Source of the DNA: Bauldia sp965232525
GTDB lineage: Bacteria; Pseudomonadota; Alphaproteobacteria; Rhizobiales; Kaistiaceae
Assembly: GCF_965232525.1 (NCBI RefSeq)
Contig: NZ_OZ246980.1
Coordinates: forward strand, 2,356,001-2,420,000
DNA length: 64,000 bases
Direction: 5' to 3'
The position numbers and the translations under genes are program-made. How positions within the stretch are numbered: position 1 is the stretch's first letter; each line of letters opens with the position of its first letter. The notes beneath the pieces were generated by a model that saw only the letters and a list, made by a program, of their open reading frames with translations, was not told where the DNA came from and did no database searches. Shown here in pieces: positions 49,376-59,011 of this stretch.

Positions 49376-52300
49376 TTATGGACTCCTTTGAAGCTTCCAC
49401 GTGCGTAGTTTAAACGGCGTGAAATAGGCCTCGGCTGATCCGTTCGACTGCTCGAGCAGATCAGTTTCTTCGCCGAGCTGCCATCCGTCGGGCAATGTTA
49501 CCTGCACAGGTCCGCGGGCACCCGCCGGCTCATAGAGCCGTAGCAGCAAGCCATCGCCGTCCTCGGTCGGTTTGAAGGCGCTGACCGCGAGGTCAAGCCC
49601 ATCGACATCGGCGGCGGTCCACACCGAGTCAACTGCTGTTTGGACAGGCTGGCCAACGAGTGGCTGGTTGAGATCCTCCGCTTCGGCCAACACGCCGCCG
49701 GTCAACCAATCACCAGCGTGAGGGTACAGGGCGTAGGTGAAGCTCTGTCTCCCCTCATCGGCGAGCGGATCCGGGAACACCGGCGAACGCAAGAGGCTCA
49801 GGCCGAGTTCGTTATGTAGAGCGTGATGGCCATACTTACCGTCATTGAGTAAGGCGACCCCATAGCCGTGTTCGCTCAGGTCAGCGAAGCGGTGGCCGGC
49901 AACTTCGAAGCGGGCGGTTTCCCACGAGGTGTTGCGGCGGGTCGACCGTTGGATCACGCCGTGAGCGCACTCGAAGGTCGCTTGATCGGCGCGTATGGCC
50001 AGCGGGAACCTCGCCTTCAGCAAGACGCGACGTTCATGCCAATCGATGTCGGTCTTGATGTCGAGGCGAGCGGAATTGGCCCACAGGCGCAGCGTCTGGA
50101 CAATTTCGCTGTCGCGATATCGGCGAACGATTCGGATCGCGGCGCGATGTGGGCCTTCTTCAATGATTTGGTGGGCGGACGTTGAGGCGATTTCCTCGCC
50201 GCTGTCAGTGTGGGTCTCGTCGATATCCCACGCATCCCAGTTGCGCGGCTTGTCGACATAGGTCCAGATCTGATTGCCGCGACCGGCTAACACCTCGCGA
50301 TCATTGCGTTTATCGTACACGCTGGCGAGGGTGCCATCGGGCGCCAGTGTCACCCGGAGATGTGCATTCTCCAGCCGATCCGGCGCCACGACGAGTCCCG
50401 ACGGGGGTGCGACGTCGGTCGCGACGACCGCCGACAGTCCCGCGACGGACCGGTCGACAGCCACGACGGTTCCGCCGTCGACGGCCTGTCCGCCGGGCAT
50501 ATCGGCACTCGTCTCCAACCGGATCGGGCGCGGGGACAGATCCGGATTGATCACCAGTATCCCCGGCTTGTCTCCGCGCTCGACCACCTTGTCGGCGATG
50601 ACCGCGAGACGATCCGCGATCACGTCCTCGCCGGCAGCAACGGCATCGGCCAATTCGGTCTCGGCGAGCTCGTAGACCTCGCGGATGCTCGACCCCGGCA
50701 GGATGTCGTGGAATTGATTGCGCAGGATCAGGTGCCACTTGTCTTCGAGCGACGGTGCGATCGACTCGCCAAGCATCGTCGCCATCGAAGACAGCGTCTC
50801 GGCGGTGATCAGCGCGCGCTCGGCGCGGCGGTGGAGAAACTTGGTCCGACCTTGGGTCGTCAGCGTTCCGCGATGGAGCTCCAGATAAATCTCGCCGACC
50901 CACACAGGTGTGTCCGGGTCGCCGTCCGCCTCACGAACTGCAGAATCGAACCACTCGCCGACGTGGACGGGACGAAGGGCCGGCACAACCGGAAAGTCGC
51001 CGAGCTGCTGTTGGCGATCGAGCATCTCCTCGGTCGGTCCGCCGCCGCCGTCTCCATAGCCAAATGCGAGGAGGCTCTCGGGAAAGCGATGCTTGCCGCG
51101 GAAGTTGCGCCAGGTTTCTATTGTGGCACGCGGCCCGATCTTGGCGTTGTAGCCTTCGCCGGGGTTGTCATAGGTGTGCGCCAGGACCCGGCTGCCGTCG
51201 ATGCCCTCCCACCAGAAATGGTCGTAGGGCATCTTGTTGGTCTCGGACCAGTTGACCTTGATTGTGAAGAAGCCCGTGACGCCGGCCTGGCGCAGGATCT
51301 GGGGCATAGCCGGCGAAAAGCCGAAACAGTCCGGCAGCCAGCAAACGTTGTGACGTCGACCGAAGGTCTTCTCGAAGTAACGCTGGCCGTAGAGCACCTG
51401 GCGAACCAGCGACTCGCCGGTCGGCATGTTGGTGTCAGGTTCCACCCACATGGCGCCGAGCGGCTCCCATTGACCGTCGGCGACCTTCTCGCGGATGCGC
51501 CCCATCAGGGCCGGATCGTCTTCCTCAATGAAGGTGTAGAGTTGAGCGGTGGACTGGTTGAACCGGAAGCCGGGATTGCGGTCCATGAGCGCGATCATCG
51601 TGTGGAACGTCCGGACCGCCTTACGCCGGGTTTCGGCCAGCGGCCAAAGCCAGGCGAGGTCGATGTGGGCGTGGCCGGTGATCGCGAGCTGGCCATCCTG
51701 AGGGTAGCGCCCTTTCAGCGCTGAAAGCCTGTCGCGCAACAGAGCCGCGGCGGCGGAGACGGACGCTCGCTGAGCGTCGTTCAGCCCGGCCGGGTCGGGG
51801 GTGAGATCCGGCGGCAGTTGCCAGACCCTCTGCATTTCCACGCCAGGGGCGACGCGAGCGACATACTCTTCCGTTGCCGACGGCCAATCGAGGGCGGCCA
51901 GGGCTTCGGCTCCGGCCGCGACCAGAGGTGCCGAGACTTCGTGGTCACCGAGCACATCGACGGTCTCCACGATCTGACGGAGAAGGAGGGTGAACGCGAT
52001 CAGTTCCGGCTCAATCCAGGACAGCTGCGCGCGGGTGAGACTGGCATCGCGGTTCGGTACACCGAACGGGAGGCGGGCCACACACTCCGCCGAAACACGG
52101 AACGAGCGCTCCTTCAGCGGAAATCGCTGGTGGTAGGGATCAAGGCCAAACCCCTCGGTGACCTCGCCGGGATAGGCGAGGGTGACCAGACCCTCGCCGC
52201 CAAGGTCGAGGTCAAGCCGGGTCTGGTCCAGGGGCCAATCCTCTGGCACCGAGACGTCGTCATGAGCCAACGTGACGACACCATCCCGCGTTGGCCAACC

Positions 52301-52432
52301 GGCGCCCACCGCGATCGATTCACCGTTGAAGGTCCAATCGGTCAAAGGATGGGACGCCCGGACCGTCCAGAGCTCGAGTTCACTCAGTCGCTTGCGGAGT
52401 GCGTCGTTTCGTTGCCGGTTGGTCAATGTCAT
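49376..52432 (-). CDS. GH38 alpha-mannosidase
   Basis: 1018 residues, typical of bacterial class II alpha-mannosidases. The GH38 catalytic domain shows TGHAHIDLAWLWPLAETRRK near residue 248 (metal ligands H and D), FNQSTAQLYTF and WLPDCFGFSPAMPQILRQAG with the nucleophile aspartate near 365. The central three-helix and C-terminal beta domains follow. No signal peptide, so it acts in the cytoplasm on imported mannosides and releases mannose. Located inside the importer operon. Confidence 0.92.
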   Translation of the reverse strand: MTLTNRQRNDALRKRLSELELWTVRASHPLTDWTFNGESIAVGAGWPTRDGVVTLAHDDVSVPEDWPLDQTRLDLDLGGEGLVTLAYPGEVTEGFGLDPYHQRFPLKERSFRVSAECVARLPFGVPNRDASLTRAQLSWIEPELIAFTLLLRQIVETVDVLGDHEVSAPLVAAGAEALAALDWPSATEEYVARVAPGVEMQRVWQLPPDLTPDPAGLNDAQRASVSAAAALLRDRLSALKGRYPQDGQLAITGHAHIDLAWLWPLAETRRKAVRTFHTMIALMDRNPGFRFNQSTAQLYTFIEEDDPALMGRIREKVADGQWEPLGAMWVEPDTNMPTGESLVRQVLYGQRYFEKTFGRRHNVCWLPDCFGFSPAMPQILRQAGVTGFFTIKVNWSETNKMPYDHFWWEGIDGSRVLAHTYDNPGEGYNAKIGPRATIETWRNFRGKHRFPESLLAFGYGDGGGGPTEEMLDRQQQLGDFPVVPALRPVHVGEWFDSAVREADGDPDTPVWVGEIYLELHRGTLTTQGRTKFLHRRAERALITAETLSSMATMLGESIAPSLEDKWHLILRNQFHDILPGSSIREVYELAETELADAVAAGEDVIADRLAVIADKVVERGDKPGILVINPDLSPRPIRLETSADMPGGQAVDGGTVVAVDRSVAGLSAVVATDVAPPSGLVVAPDRLENAHLRVTLAPDGTLASVYDKRNDREVLAGRGNQIWTYVDKPRNWDAWDIDETHTDSGEEIASTSAHQIIEEGPHRAAIRIVRRYRDSEIVQTLRLWANSARLDIKTDIDWHERRVLLKARFPLAIRADQATFECAHGVIQRSTRRNTSWETARFEVAGHRFADLSEHGYGVALLNDGKYGHHALHNELGLSLLRSPVFPDPLADEGRQSFTYALYPHAGDWLTGGVLAEAEDLNQPLVGQPVQTAVDSVWTAADVDGLDLAVSAFKPTEDGDGLLLRLYEPAGARGPVQVTLPDGWQLGEETDLLEQSNGSAEAYFTPFKLRTWKLQRSP

Positions 52433-52527
52433 GCGTGGATTAGTCCTTGGTCAATAATGTTGGCTTTCGCGGACGAGGCCGCCAAAGGGAAGGGCTCTCG
52501 ATACATGGCGGGGCAGTGCGATGGCGC

Positions 52528-53370
52528 TCAGCCTTTCACCGCGCCGGCCATCAAAGCACCGATGATGAAGCGCTGAAGCACCAGGAAGACGACGACGGCG
52601 GGGACGATCGACAGCACGCTCGCCGCCGCCAGAAGCTGCGTCGACGTGTTGTTGTAGGTCCCCTGGAAATTGAAGATGCCGACGGCGATCGGCAGCAGGT
52701 TCGGCTTGCTGATCAGGATGAACGGCACGATGAACTGCGACCATCCCAGGATAGCGTTAAGAACGAACGCCGAGGTCAATCCGGGCAAGCTGAGCGGCAG
52801 GATCACGCGCATGAACGCGCCGAACCGCGTGCAGCCATCGATCATGGCCGCGTCTTCGAGACTCTGCGGAATTCCGTCAAGGAAGCCCTTCAGCATCCAG
52901 GTGAACAACGGCGCCGCGACGGCGATGTAGATGAGTGATGCACCGAAGTGGCTGTCGGTGAGGCCGACCCCGTCCATGTACCGATAAAGCGGCACCATGA
53001 TCACTAGTGGCGAGATCATCTGAAAGGCGAGCAGGCCGATCATCACCAGATGACGGCGGCGAAAGCGGAAGCGCGAGAGCGCGTAAGCAGCCGGTGTCGC
53101 AAAGAGGAGCGCGCCGAAAGCGCCGGCCAGAGAGAGCTTCAGACCGTTCCAGAGATACGTTGGAAACAAAGGGTTCTCGAGCGCCGCGGTATAGTTGTCC
53201 AGCGTCGGTGCTTCCGGCCAGAGCCTGATTTCGCTGATGTAGATCTCGGCGCTCGTGCGGAGCGACAGCGAAATCAGCCAGATCAGCGGCCCGGCGAAAA
53301 AGAGGCAGATCACGCCGTAGGCGAGATACGTTCCAGCATCGGCGATTCGGGCGCGGCGGGTGGCAGACAC
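52528..53370 (-). CDS. sugar ABC transporter permease (MalG-like)
   Basis: 280 residues with six membrane segments. The N-terminal segment is ADAGTYLAYGVICLFFAGPLIW (about 10-31) and the EAA-type loop SLEDAAMIDGCTRFGAFMRVILPLSLPG lies near residues 172-199 (ATPase contact AAMIDG). Its start is 5 bp from the preceding permease gene. Forms the importer channel together with that subunit. Confidence 0.9.
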   Translation of the reverse strand: MSATRRARIADAGTYLAYGVICLFFAGPLIWLISLSLRTSAEIYISEIRLWPEAPTLDNYTAALENPLFPTYLWNGLKLSLAGAFGALLFATPAAYALSRFRFRRRHLVMIGLLAFQMISPLVIMVPLYRYMDGVGLTDSHFGASLIYIAVAAPLFTWMLKGFLDGIPQSLEDAAMIDGCTRFGAFMRVILPLSLPGLTSAFVLNAILGWSQFIVPFILISKPNLLPIAVGIFNFQGTYNNTSTQLLAAASVLSIVPAVVVFLVLQRFIIGALMAGAVKG

Positions 53371-53375
53371 GAGTA

Positions 53376-54308
53376 TCAGTTCTCCTTCGGCAGAAGACGA
53401 ACGTAGAAGAACGTGAAGGCGATGCTGATCAGCAGAAGCACGACCGCCAGAACCGAGCCGCTCGAGAGGTCGAAGTTTCGGAAGACGGTGTTGTAGGCGT
53501 AGAGCGCCAGCACCTCCGTCGCGCGACCAGGGCCGCCTCCGGTCAGCGGCAGGATCAGATCGAAGGTGTTCAACGTGAAGATGCTGATCAGGATTGTGTT
53601 GATCAGCATGATTGGCCGCAGCTGCGGCAGCGTGATGTAGCGGAATTGCCGGAAAGCCGTCGCGCCGTCCACGGACGCCGCCTCATAGAGGCTCCGCGGG
53701 ATCACAAGCAGTCCCGCATAGAGCAGGATCATGCTGAAAGCCGTGCCGCGCCAAACGTTGGCGATCACGGCAGACCAGATCGCCATGTCCGGATCCGACA
53801 ACCAGGCGACCGGCGAAAGGCCGACGGCGCGAAGAACGCCGTTGAAGAAGCCATAGCTCGCTTCGTTGAACATCAGTTGCCAGACGATACCGGCCGCGAC
53901 GCCTGGAACGATCCACGAGGCGAGGATGATGACGCGAACAAACGACACGCCCGGCAGGTTTCTTTGCTTGCCGCGATAAAGCGCGAGCGCCACCAGCAGC
54001 CCCAGTGCGAGCTGCAGAACCACGCTGGCGGCGACAAACACGAGCGTGACCCAGAGGATTTCGGGCAGGTCGGGATTGCCGATGACGGCGCCGTAGCTTT
54101 CGGTGGTGTACTCGAAGTCCGGATTGAGCAGCGTCGCGTCGGTGAAACTGTACCGGATGACGTCAAGCGCCGGATAGATGTAGGTGGCGAACAAAAGAAG
54201 AGCCAGCGGGGCAACCCAGATCAAGGGTCGATCCGCCAGTCGGCGGCGCTCCGGTCGATCGTGACGGACCGCAGTAGGAGAAGCGCTGGCCGGAAGCGTT
54301 TGGCTCAT
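53376..54308 (-). CDS. sugar ABC transporter permease (MalF-like)
   Basis: 310 residues from ATG 54308, selected because GGGAG lies eight bases upstream; the frame is open 17 codons further without a ribosome site. Six membrane segments, the first near residues 28-48 (LIWVAPLALLLFATYIYP). EAA-loop motif SLYEAASVDGATAFRQFRYITLP near residue 206 (AASVDG core). Channel subunit of the mannoside-locus importer. Confidence 0.9.
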   Translation of the reverse strand: MSQTLPASASPTAVRHDRPERRRLADRPLIWVAPLALLLFATYIYPALDVIRYSFTDATLLNPDFEYTTESYGAVIGNPDLPEILWVTLVFVAASVVLQLALGLLVALALYRGKQRNLPGVSFVRVIILASWIVPGVAAGIVWQLMFNEASYGFFNGVLRAVGLSPVAWLSDPDMAIWSAVIANVWRGTAFSMILLYAGLLVIPRSLYEAASVDGATAFRQFRYITLPQLRPIMLINTILISIFTLNTFDLILPLTGGGPGRATEVLALYAYNTVFRNFDLSSGSVLAVVLLLISIAFTFFYVRLLPKEN

Positions 54309-54348
54309 GAAGGGCTCCCGAGAGATGAAACCGTACCGCACTCCGGGA

Positions 54349-54382
54349 CGCCCGGGCAACCGATACGCTAGCTGCCCGGGCG
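54349..54382 (-). terminator. hairpin between binding-protein and permease genes
   Basis: Perfect 10-bp inverted repeat (CGCCCGGGCA at 54349-54358, complement at 54373-54382) with a 14-base loop and no T run, 20 bp after the binding-protein stop. It matches the placement of the hairpin at 760-796 in the polyol operon and probably protects or partially terminates the mRNA to favour the binding protein. Confidence 0.6.
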
Positions 54383-54402
54383 AGGAGGGAGCGCGAACGC
54401 TC

Positions 54403-55707
54403 TCAGAGCTTGTCGTACGCGTCCATTACACGGGCCCACGCTTCGTCAAGCGCCGTTTCCGGCTCTTCGCTGCCTGACAAAACTTCGCCCATCATGATCT
54501 GGATCTGGTTCGAGATCTCCGGATAGATCGGCACGCCCGGCCGTGCCCGGCCGTTGACCAGATATTCCTTCAACTGATCAAAGTAGGGGTCCTGATAGCG
54601 CGGCAGCGACTCGAACAGCGACTGCCGGGTCGGCAGATCGCCGATCACCTCGTTGGCCGGACCCATGTACACTTCCTTCATGAGGTTAGCGCACATTTCG
54701 ATCTTCGCCGGATCGTCGCTGAACGCGGCGACAGTCCAGCCGCCGGTCCCGGTCGCTTTCTGGTCCGGAGTCGGGCCGGGAAGTTCCGAAACCGCCCACT
54801 TCTCGAACTCAGCCGCTTCCATTGCTTCCTGAAGCTGGAAGCGCTGCCAGTGACCGCCGACGAACGACGCCGCCGTGCCGGCGATCGCCGCGGCGTTGAA
54901 GTCATCGTAGTTCTGGATCGTTGCGACACGCCGCGGTGCAGCGCCGCTATCGACGAGGTTCTTGTAGAAGTTCAGCGCGTTCAGCATCTTCTCGCGATCT
55001 TCGCCTTCGCCGAAGGTGGGCTTGCCGCTTTCGTCGACGAGGTTGCCGCCCTGACTCCAGAATTGGGCGAGCCAATCGAACGCGGTGCCTTCCCAACGTC
55101 CGCCGTTGAAAAGAACGCCTTCCTGACCCTGCTCGGCAGCCGCCGACGCGGCGGCTTGGAGGTCTTCCCAAGTGACCGGGGCGTCGGCCATGACTTCCGT
55201 GTTGCGATGGAACACGCGGAGGTCAGTTCCCCACCACCAGGCATAGATTTCGCCGTCGGTTCCGGTGATTCCTGCCCGGACAAACGGGAACAAATCGTCG
55301 ATCTCCTCGCGGGAGAAGTACTGCGTCACCGGCCTCAGGGCGTCATTGGCCATGAACAACGCTAGCTGAAACGAATCGACGGTCACGCAATCTGGTGCCC
55401 GTCCGGCACGAGCCTGTTCGAGCAAGCGAGCGTGCTCGCCGCCGATGTCGCTGGTGAAGAACTCGAACTGGACCTGCCAGTCGGGGTGATTCTGTGCGAA
55501 CTCCTCCCACACAACCTTGAAGGCTGCGTTCTGTTCGGCGCTCGGGCTGTTGGGCGACTGGTTCGGGTTCGCCCGCATCGTCAGCACGTTCGGTGCGTCG
55601 GGGCTGCCGACGCGATCGCTGGTGACCAGTTCCTGCGCGGCGGCGCCCACGGCAAAACCGGCCAGGATCGTGGTCGTCAGAAGTGCTGACAGTATTGGCT
55701 TGTGCAT
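54403..55707 (-). CDS. sugar ABC transporter substrate-binding protein
   Basis: 434 residues from ATG 55707 (GGGAGAG upstream). Signal peptide residues 1-25 (ALLTTTILAGFAVGAAAQ, cleavage after AAA-Q). The mature chain is a family 1 binding protein: EQARAGRAPDCVTVDSFQLA near residue 90, GLEAWAT-type hinge replaced here by EIYAWWWGTDLRVF near 155. First gene of the import operon for the mannoside locus. About 250 bp upstream hold no supported gene; a TTGACA lies on the minus strand at 55801-55796, without a convincing -10. Confidence 0.9.
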   Translation of the reverse strand: MHKPILSALLTTTILAGFAVGAAAQELVTSDRVGSPDAPNVLTMRANPNQSPNSPSAEQNAAFKVVWEEFAQNHPDWQVQFEFFTSDIGGEHARLLEQARAGRAPDCVTVDSFQLALFMANDALRPVTQYFSREEIDDLFPFVRAGITGTDGEIYAWWWGTDLRVFHRNTEVMADAPVTWEDLQAAASAAAEQGQEGVLFNGGRWEGTAFDWLAQFWSQGGNLVDESGKPTFGEGEDREKMLNALNFYKNLVDSGAAPRRVATIQNYDDFNAAAIAGTAASFVGGHWQRFQLQEAMEAAEFEKWAVSELPGPTPDQKATGTGGWTVAAFSDDPAKIEMCANLMKEVYMGPANEVIGDLPTRQSLFESLPRYQDPYFDQLKEYLVNGRARPGVPIYPEISNQIQIMMGEVLSGSEEPETALDEAWARVMDAYDKL

Positions 55708-55961
55708 CAATTCTCTCCCTTTTGCCGGCGCCGATGCCGCGCATTACCCACTTCACCGGCCGATCTTTGTGCTCCCTTCGGCTGGAGGTAGGGGTTGTCA
55801 AGCGCGTGACGCCTTCGGACAGTATGCGGGCATTCGCTTCGATCTGCAACGTTACAGATCGCGGTCCGACATTGCGGGCTCATCCACGAGCTCGGTTAAG
55901 CAGCGGCTGCCGTGCTGTCCGGATCGTGCCGATCGCGTCGCCGAGGTGGTCGGCTCCGAAC

Positions 55962-56888
55962 TCAGGAGGAGAGCAGAGACAGGAGCGCCCAGGATTCGGC
56001 TCTGCGGCCCGTCACATAATCGACGGTTGTCGTGCGCGCCAATGAAGCCGAGACCGCAGTGTTGATCCCCCAAGTCTCGCTTCTGGGAAAATCGTCGGCA
56101 AGGCTACCGGCGATTTGCCCGCCGTCGCTCAAGTCGAGCCGAAACGTGCCGTCTGCGGTGTCGAGCCCGACCAGTCGACCAGTGTAGTCGAGTGTTTCGA
56201 CAAGGTCGTCGGCGCTCGACTCGATCAGTGTCCTCAGATTCGCGGCCTGCATGGATGGGATCGTTGTCATGTGGATCCCTTCGTAGGTCTTTCGCCATGT
56301 GATCGTTGTCTTGATGCTCTCAACGACGCAAAGACTGACCCATTGATGAAGGGTAGCGATTGCCAACAGGCCCGTGCGGTCGGCGAACTCCGTGACATCT
56401 TCCGTGGTGCGGAGGCGGAACAACGCGAACACCAGCTCGAACGCGAGGTCGAGATCGCTCCGGATCGCCAGCAGCCGTTCGTTGGGGATGGTCAGCACAA
56501 CGGTTCCCGGCGGGGATGGGCTGGTCGCCAACGTCATCGCCGCCGGACCGTCTGCCTCCGGCGCGTCGTCGCCGACCTTCGGTCCGTGACGCACAGCGTT
56601 GAACACGGCGGTGACAATCGTTTGGAGGAAGAGCAGCGACCGTGCGACCGTCGCCGCGTCCGCTGCGTTCGCCTCGTTTTCGCGTTCGATCTGTAGCTGA
56701 ACGAGGTCCAGCTGACCGGCAGCAAGGTCCTTGTCGACCTCCCGTTCGAGGTCGTCCCTTCGCTTGCGGATCGAACCGAGGTTGACGTCCTGGATCGCGT
56801 CGGGATCCTCGCCGGCCAGCAGGGCGAGATCGGCGAGGGTACGATCGGAATCGGTCAGGTTGGCGAGAATGTCCTGGAGGCGGCTCAT
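55962..56888 (-). CDS. unknown protein, second gene of a DUF6932-like pair
   Basis: The open frame extends to 57284, but upstream of 56888 it is a shadow of the preceding gene; the ATG at 56888 overlaps its TGA (ATGA) and gives 308 residues. Helical N-terminal half with a charged coiled coil (IRKRRDDLEREVDKDLAAGQ) and hydrophobic stretches (ARSLLFLQTIVTAVF); beta-like C-terminal part (LDYTGRLVGLDTADGTFRLDL) resembling a small barrel. No family recognised. Coupled to the nucleotidyltransferase-like gene; a partner or effector role is possible. Confidence 0.62.
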   Translation of the reverse strand: MSRLQDILANLTDSDRTLADLALLAGEDPDAIQDVNLGSIRKRRDDLEREVDKDLAAGQLDLVQLQIERENEANAADAATVARSLLFLQTIVTAVFNAVRHGPKVGDDAPEADGPAAMTLATSPSPPGTVVLTIPNERLLAIRSDLDLAFELVFALFRLRTTEDVTEFADRTGLLAIATLHQWVSLCVVESIKTTITWRKTYEGIHMTTIPSMQAANLRTLIESSADDLVETLDYTGRLVGLDTADGTFRLDLSDGGQIAGSLADDFPRSETWGINTAVSASLARTTTVDYVTGRRAESWALLSLLSS

Positions 56889-57370
56889 GACCGCTCCAGA
56901 GTCGGGACGAGAATCTCGGCTACACCGCGTTTGGGGCCGCGGCCGGTGCCGAACTGCCGCATCCAATAGCGCAGGACGGTGTCGTAGTCGTACCGGTCCG
57001 CATCGATAACCAGCCCGTAGTTGTCGCAGCGATATCGGGCGAAGAGTGACTCGCCTCGGAACCAATCGAAGAAGTCGCGCTGGTCGTCGGACAAAGCCTC
57101 GAATATCGACTCGACAAGAACCATTGCGATACACAGGCCGTCGGGGTCTGGCTCCTCGGTCAGGAAGTCGCCGGCGATCCACATGCGGGCCGGGATGCTC
57201 GTCCGGTTGGCGAGTGTGATGATCGTCGACACTGTCTTCATCAGCCCGGGTCGGGTCAACGAGCCGGGAAAGTACTCGACGCACAAGCGCTCCAGACCGG
57301 CGAGATCGGTCTGATGGAAGCCCACCGGCAGCAGCGGCGCTGAAGATTCTGGTTGCCCCTGAAGGTTCAT
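56885..57370 (-). CDS. DUF6932-like protein (nucleotidyltransferase-type motif)
   Basis: The long open frame begins at 57544, but conserved sequence starts at ATG 57370, giving 161 residues. The pattern ARMWIAGDFLTEEPDPDGLCI resembles the WIDGSFVTxKxxPxDID strand-turn of DUF6932 proteins, and the later LFARYRCDNYGLVI and YWMRQFGTGRGPKRGVAE match the family end. In typical members the acidic residues suggest a nucleotidyltransferase fold; here the DID is replaced by DGLC, so metal binding may be lost. First of an overlapping pair. Family call moderate. Confidence 0.5.
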   Translation of the reverse strand: MNLQGQPESSAPLLPVGFHQTDLAGLERLCVEYFPGSLTRPGLMKTVSTIITLANRTSIPARMWIAGDFLTEEPDPDGLCIAMVLVESIFEALSDDQRDFFDWFRGESLFARYRCDNYGLVIDADRYDYDTVLRYWMRQFGTGRGPKRGVAEILVPTLERS

Positions 57371-57518
57371 TGTCGACCTGGCTTGGGCCGCGGTCGGCGG
57401 CCGCCCGTTCGGCAAAACGCGCCTTCCATAGCGCAGCCGATCGGCAATGTGTATCGGAAAAGGAACAACGCGTGCGCAGACGACTCGCGAGGCCGCGGTC
57501 GATACCGATGGGCGTCGC

Positions 57519-58853
57519 CTAGGGTACGCTCTCGCCGCGATCAAGAAGAGGCCGGCCGATCGATTGGTAAGCGAAGCCGTGAGCCTGGACCTCCGCCGGT
57601 GGATAGATGTTGCGGAGGTCGACGAGGACAGGATCAGGGTTCATGGCCACCTTTATGCGCTCCAGGTCGAGCGCGCGGAACGATTCCCACTCGGTGACAA
57701 GCACCAACACGTCGGCTCCCGCCGCGCATTCGTATGGGTCGTGTGTGAGCATCACGTTTGGCAGGAGGGGCGCGGCCTGATCCATACCCTGCGGGTCGAA
57801 GGCTCGGATTTGGGCTCCGGCCTTCTGCAGCGGCGGGATCAGGGCCAATGACGGAGCCTCGCGCATGTCGTCGGTGTTCGGCTTAAAGGTCAGACCGAGA
57901 ATGGCCACGGTCTTCTGCTCGACGGAGCCGCCGAGCGCATCGATCACACGCTGCGCCATGCTCGTCTTTCGCGCCTCGTTGATCTCGTTGACCATGGTCA
58001 CGATGCGCAAGCCGGCGCCGGCCTCTTCGGCCGTTCGAATGAGCGCCAGGGTGTCCTTGGGAAAACAGGAGCCGCCGAAGCCCGGGCCGGCGTGAAGAAA
58101 CTTCGGTCCGATGCGGTTGTCGAGGCCCATGCCGCGCGCGATATCCTGGACATCCGCGCCGAGCTTTTCGCAAAGGTCGGCCATCTCGTTAATGAACGTG
58201 ATCTTGGTCGCCAGAAACGCGTTCGACGCGTATTTGATGAGTTCGGCCGAGCGGCGGTCGGTGAAGAGAAGCGGCGCCTGGTTGAGGTAAAGCGGCCGGT
58301 AGATCTCGCTCATGACATCGCGGCCGCGTGAGTCGGTGGTGCCGACTACGATGCGGTTGGGTCGCTTGAAATCCTCGATCGCGGCGCCTTCGCGCATGAA
58401 TTCGGGATTGGAGACCACGACGAAGTCGGCATCCGGCCGCTCCGCACGGACCGCGGCTTCGATCTTATCGCCGGTGCCAACGGGCACGGTCGACTTGGTC
58501 ACGATCACCGTGAACCCACGGAGCGCCTTGGCAATTTCCCGCGAGGCCGCATCGACGTAGCTAAGGTCGGCGTGACCGTCCCCCCGTCGGGATGGCGTGC
58601 CGACTGCTATGAACACGGCATCGGCTTCGGCGACGGCACGGTCGAGATCGGTCGTGAAGAACAGGCGACCTTCGGCGACGTTGGTGGCGACGATGTGATC
58701 GAGGCCCGGTTCGTAGATTGGAATATCGCCCTTCTCGAGCGCACGAATCCGATTTTCGTCAGTATCGACGCACGTTACGACATGCCCAAAGTCGGCGAAA
58801 CAAGCCCCGGACACCAAGCCGACATAGCCGGCGCCGATCATCGTCAGACGCAT
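57519..58853 (-). CDS. ugd: UDP-glucose 6-dehydrogenase
   Basis: 444 residues. N-terminal Rossmann fold GAGYVGLVSGACFADFGH (NAD binding, residues 7-24), PIYEPGLD near 48, KSTVPVGT near 120, and the catalytic cysteine in GFGGSCFPKDTLAL near residue 258-271. Oxidises UDP-glucose to UDP-glucuronate for exopolysaccharide and lipopolysaccharide synthesis. No polysaccharide genes are adjacent. Begins the host core block on the right. Confidence 0.93.
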   Translation of the reverse strand: MRLTMIGAGYVGLVSGACFADFGHVVTCVDTDENRIRALEKGDIPIYEPGLDHIVATNVAEGRLFFTTDLDRAVAEADAVFIAVGTPSRRGDGHADLSYVDAASREIAKALRGFTVIVTKSTVPVGTGDKIEAAVRAERPDADFVVVSNPEFMREGAAIEDFKRPNRIVVGTTDSRGRDVMSEIYRPLYLNQAPLLFTDRRSAELIKYASNAFLATKITFINEMADLCEKLGADVQDIARGMGLDNRIGPKFLHAGPGFGGSCFPKDTLALIRTAEEAGAGLRIVTMVNEINEARKTSMAQRVIDALGGSVEQKTVAILGLTFKPNTDDMREAPSLALIPPLQKAGAQIRAFDPQGMDQAAPLLPNVMLTHDPYECAAGADVLVLVTEWESFRALDLERIKVAMNPDPVLVDLRNIYPPAEVQAHGFAYQSIGRPLLDRGESVP

Positions 58854-59011
58854 GTCGAAACCCCGTATAGCTGCCCCGAGAAAGGCGGTCTCGCTAGCAT
58901 GGCGGCGCGACCGACGCCACCCTGTCAGATTGCCTCAGCCGGGCCTTTTCCCCGCCGGATTCCCGTGCTAACTGCCGCATTTAGCAGAAGTCGGAAACAA
59001 TCCGCCAAGAA

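Noticed and set aside
50360..51724. 454-codon forward frame within the GH38 gene
   Set aside because: Antisense shadow of a conserved glycosidase; no ribosome site and no recognisable domain.
56889..57284. N-terminal extension of the 308-aa gene
   Set aside because: This part overlaps the conserved DUF6932-like gene in another frame and reads as low-information Arg/Asp-rich sequence; the ATG overlapping the upstream stop is a better start.
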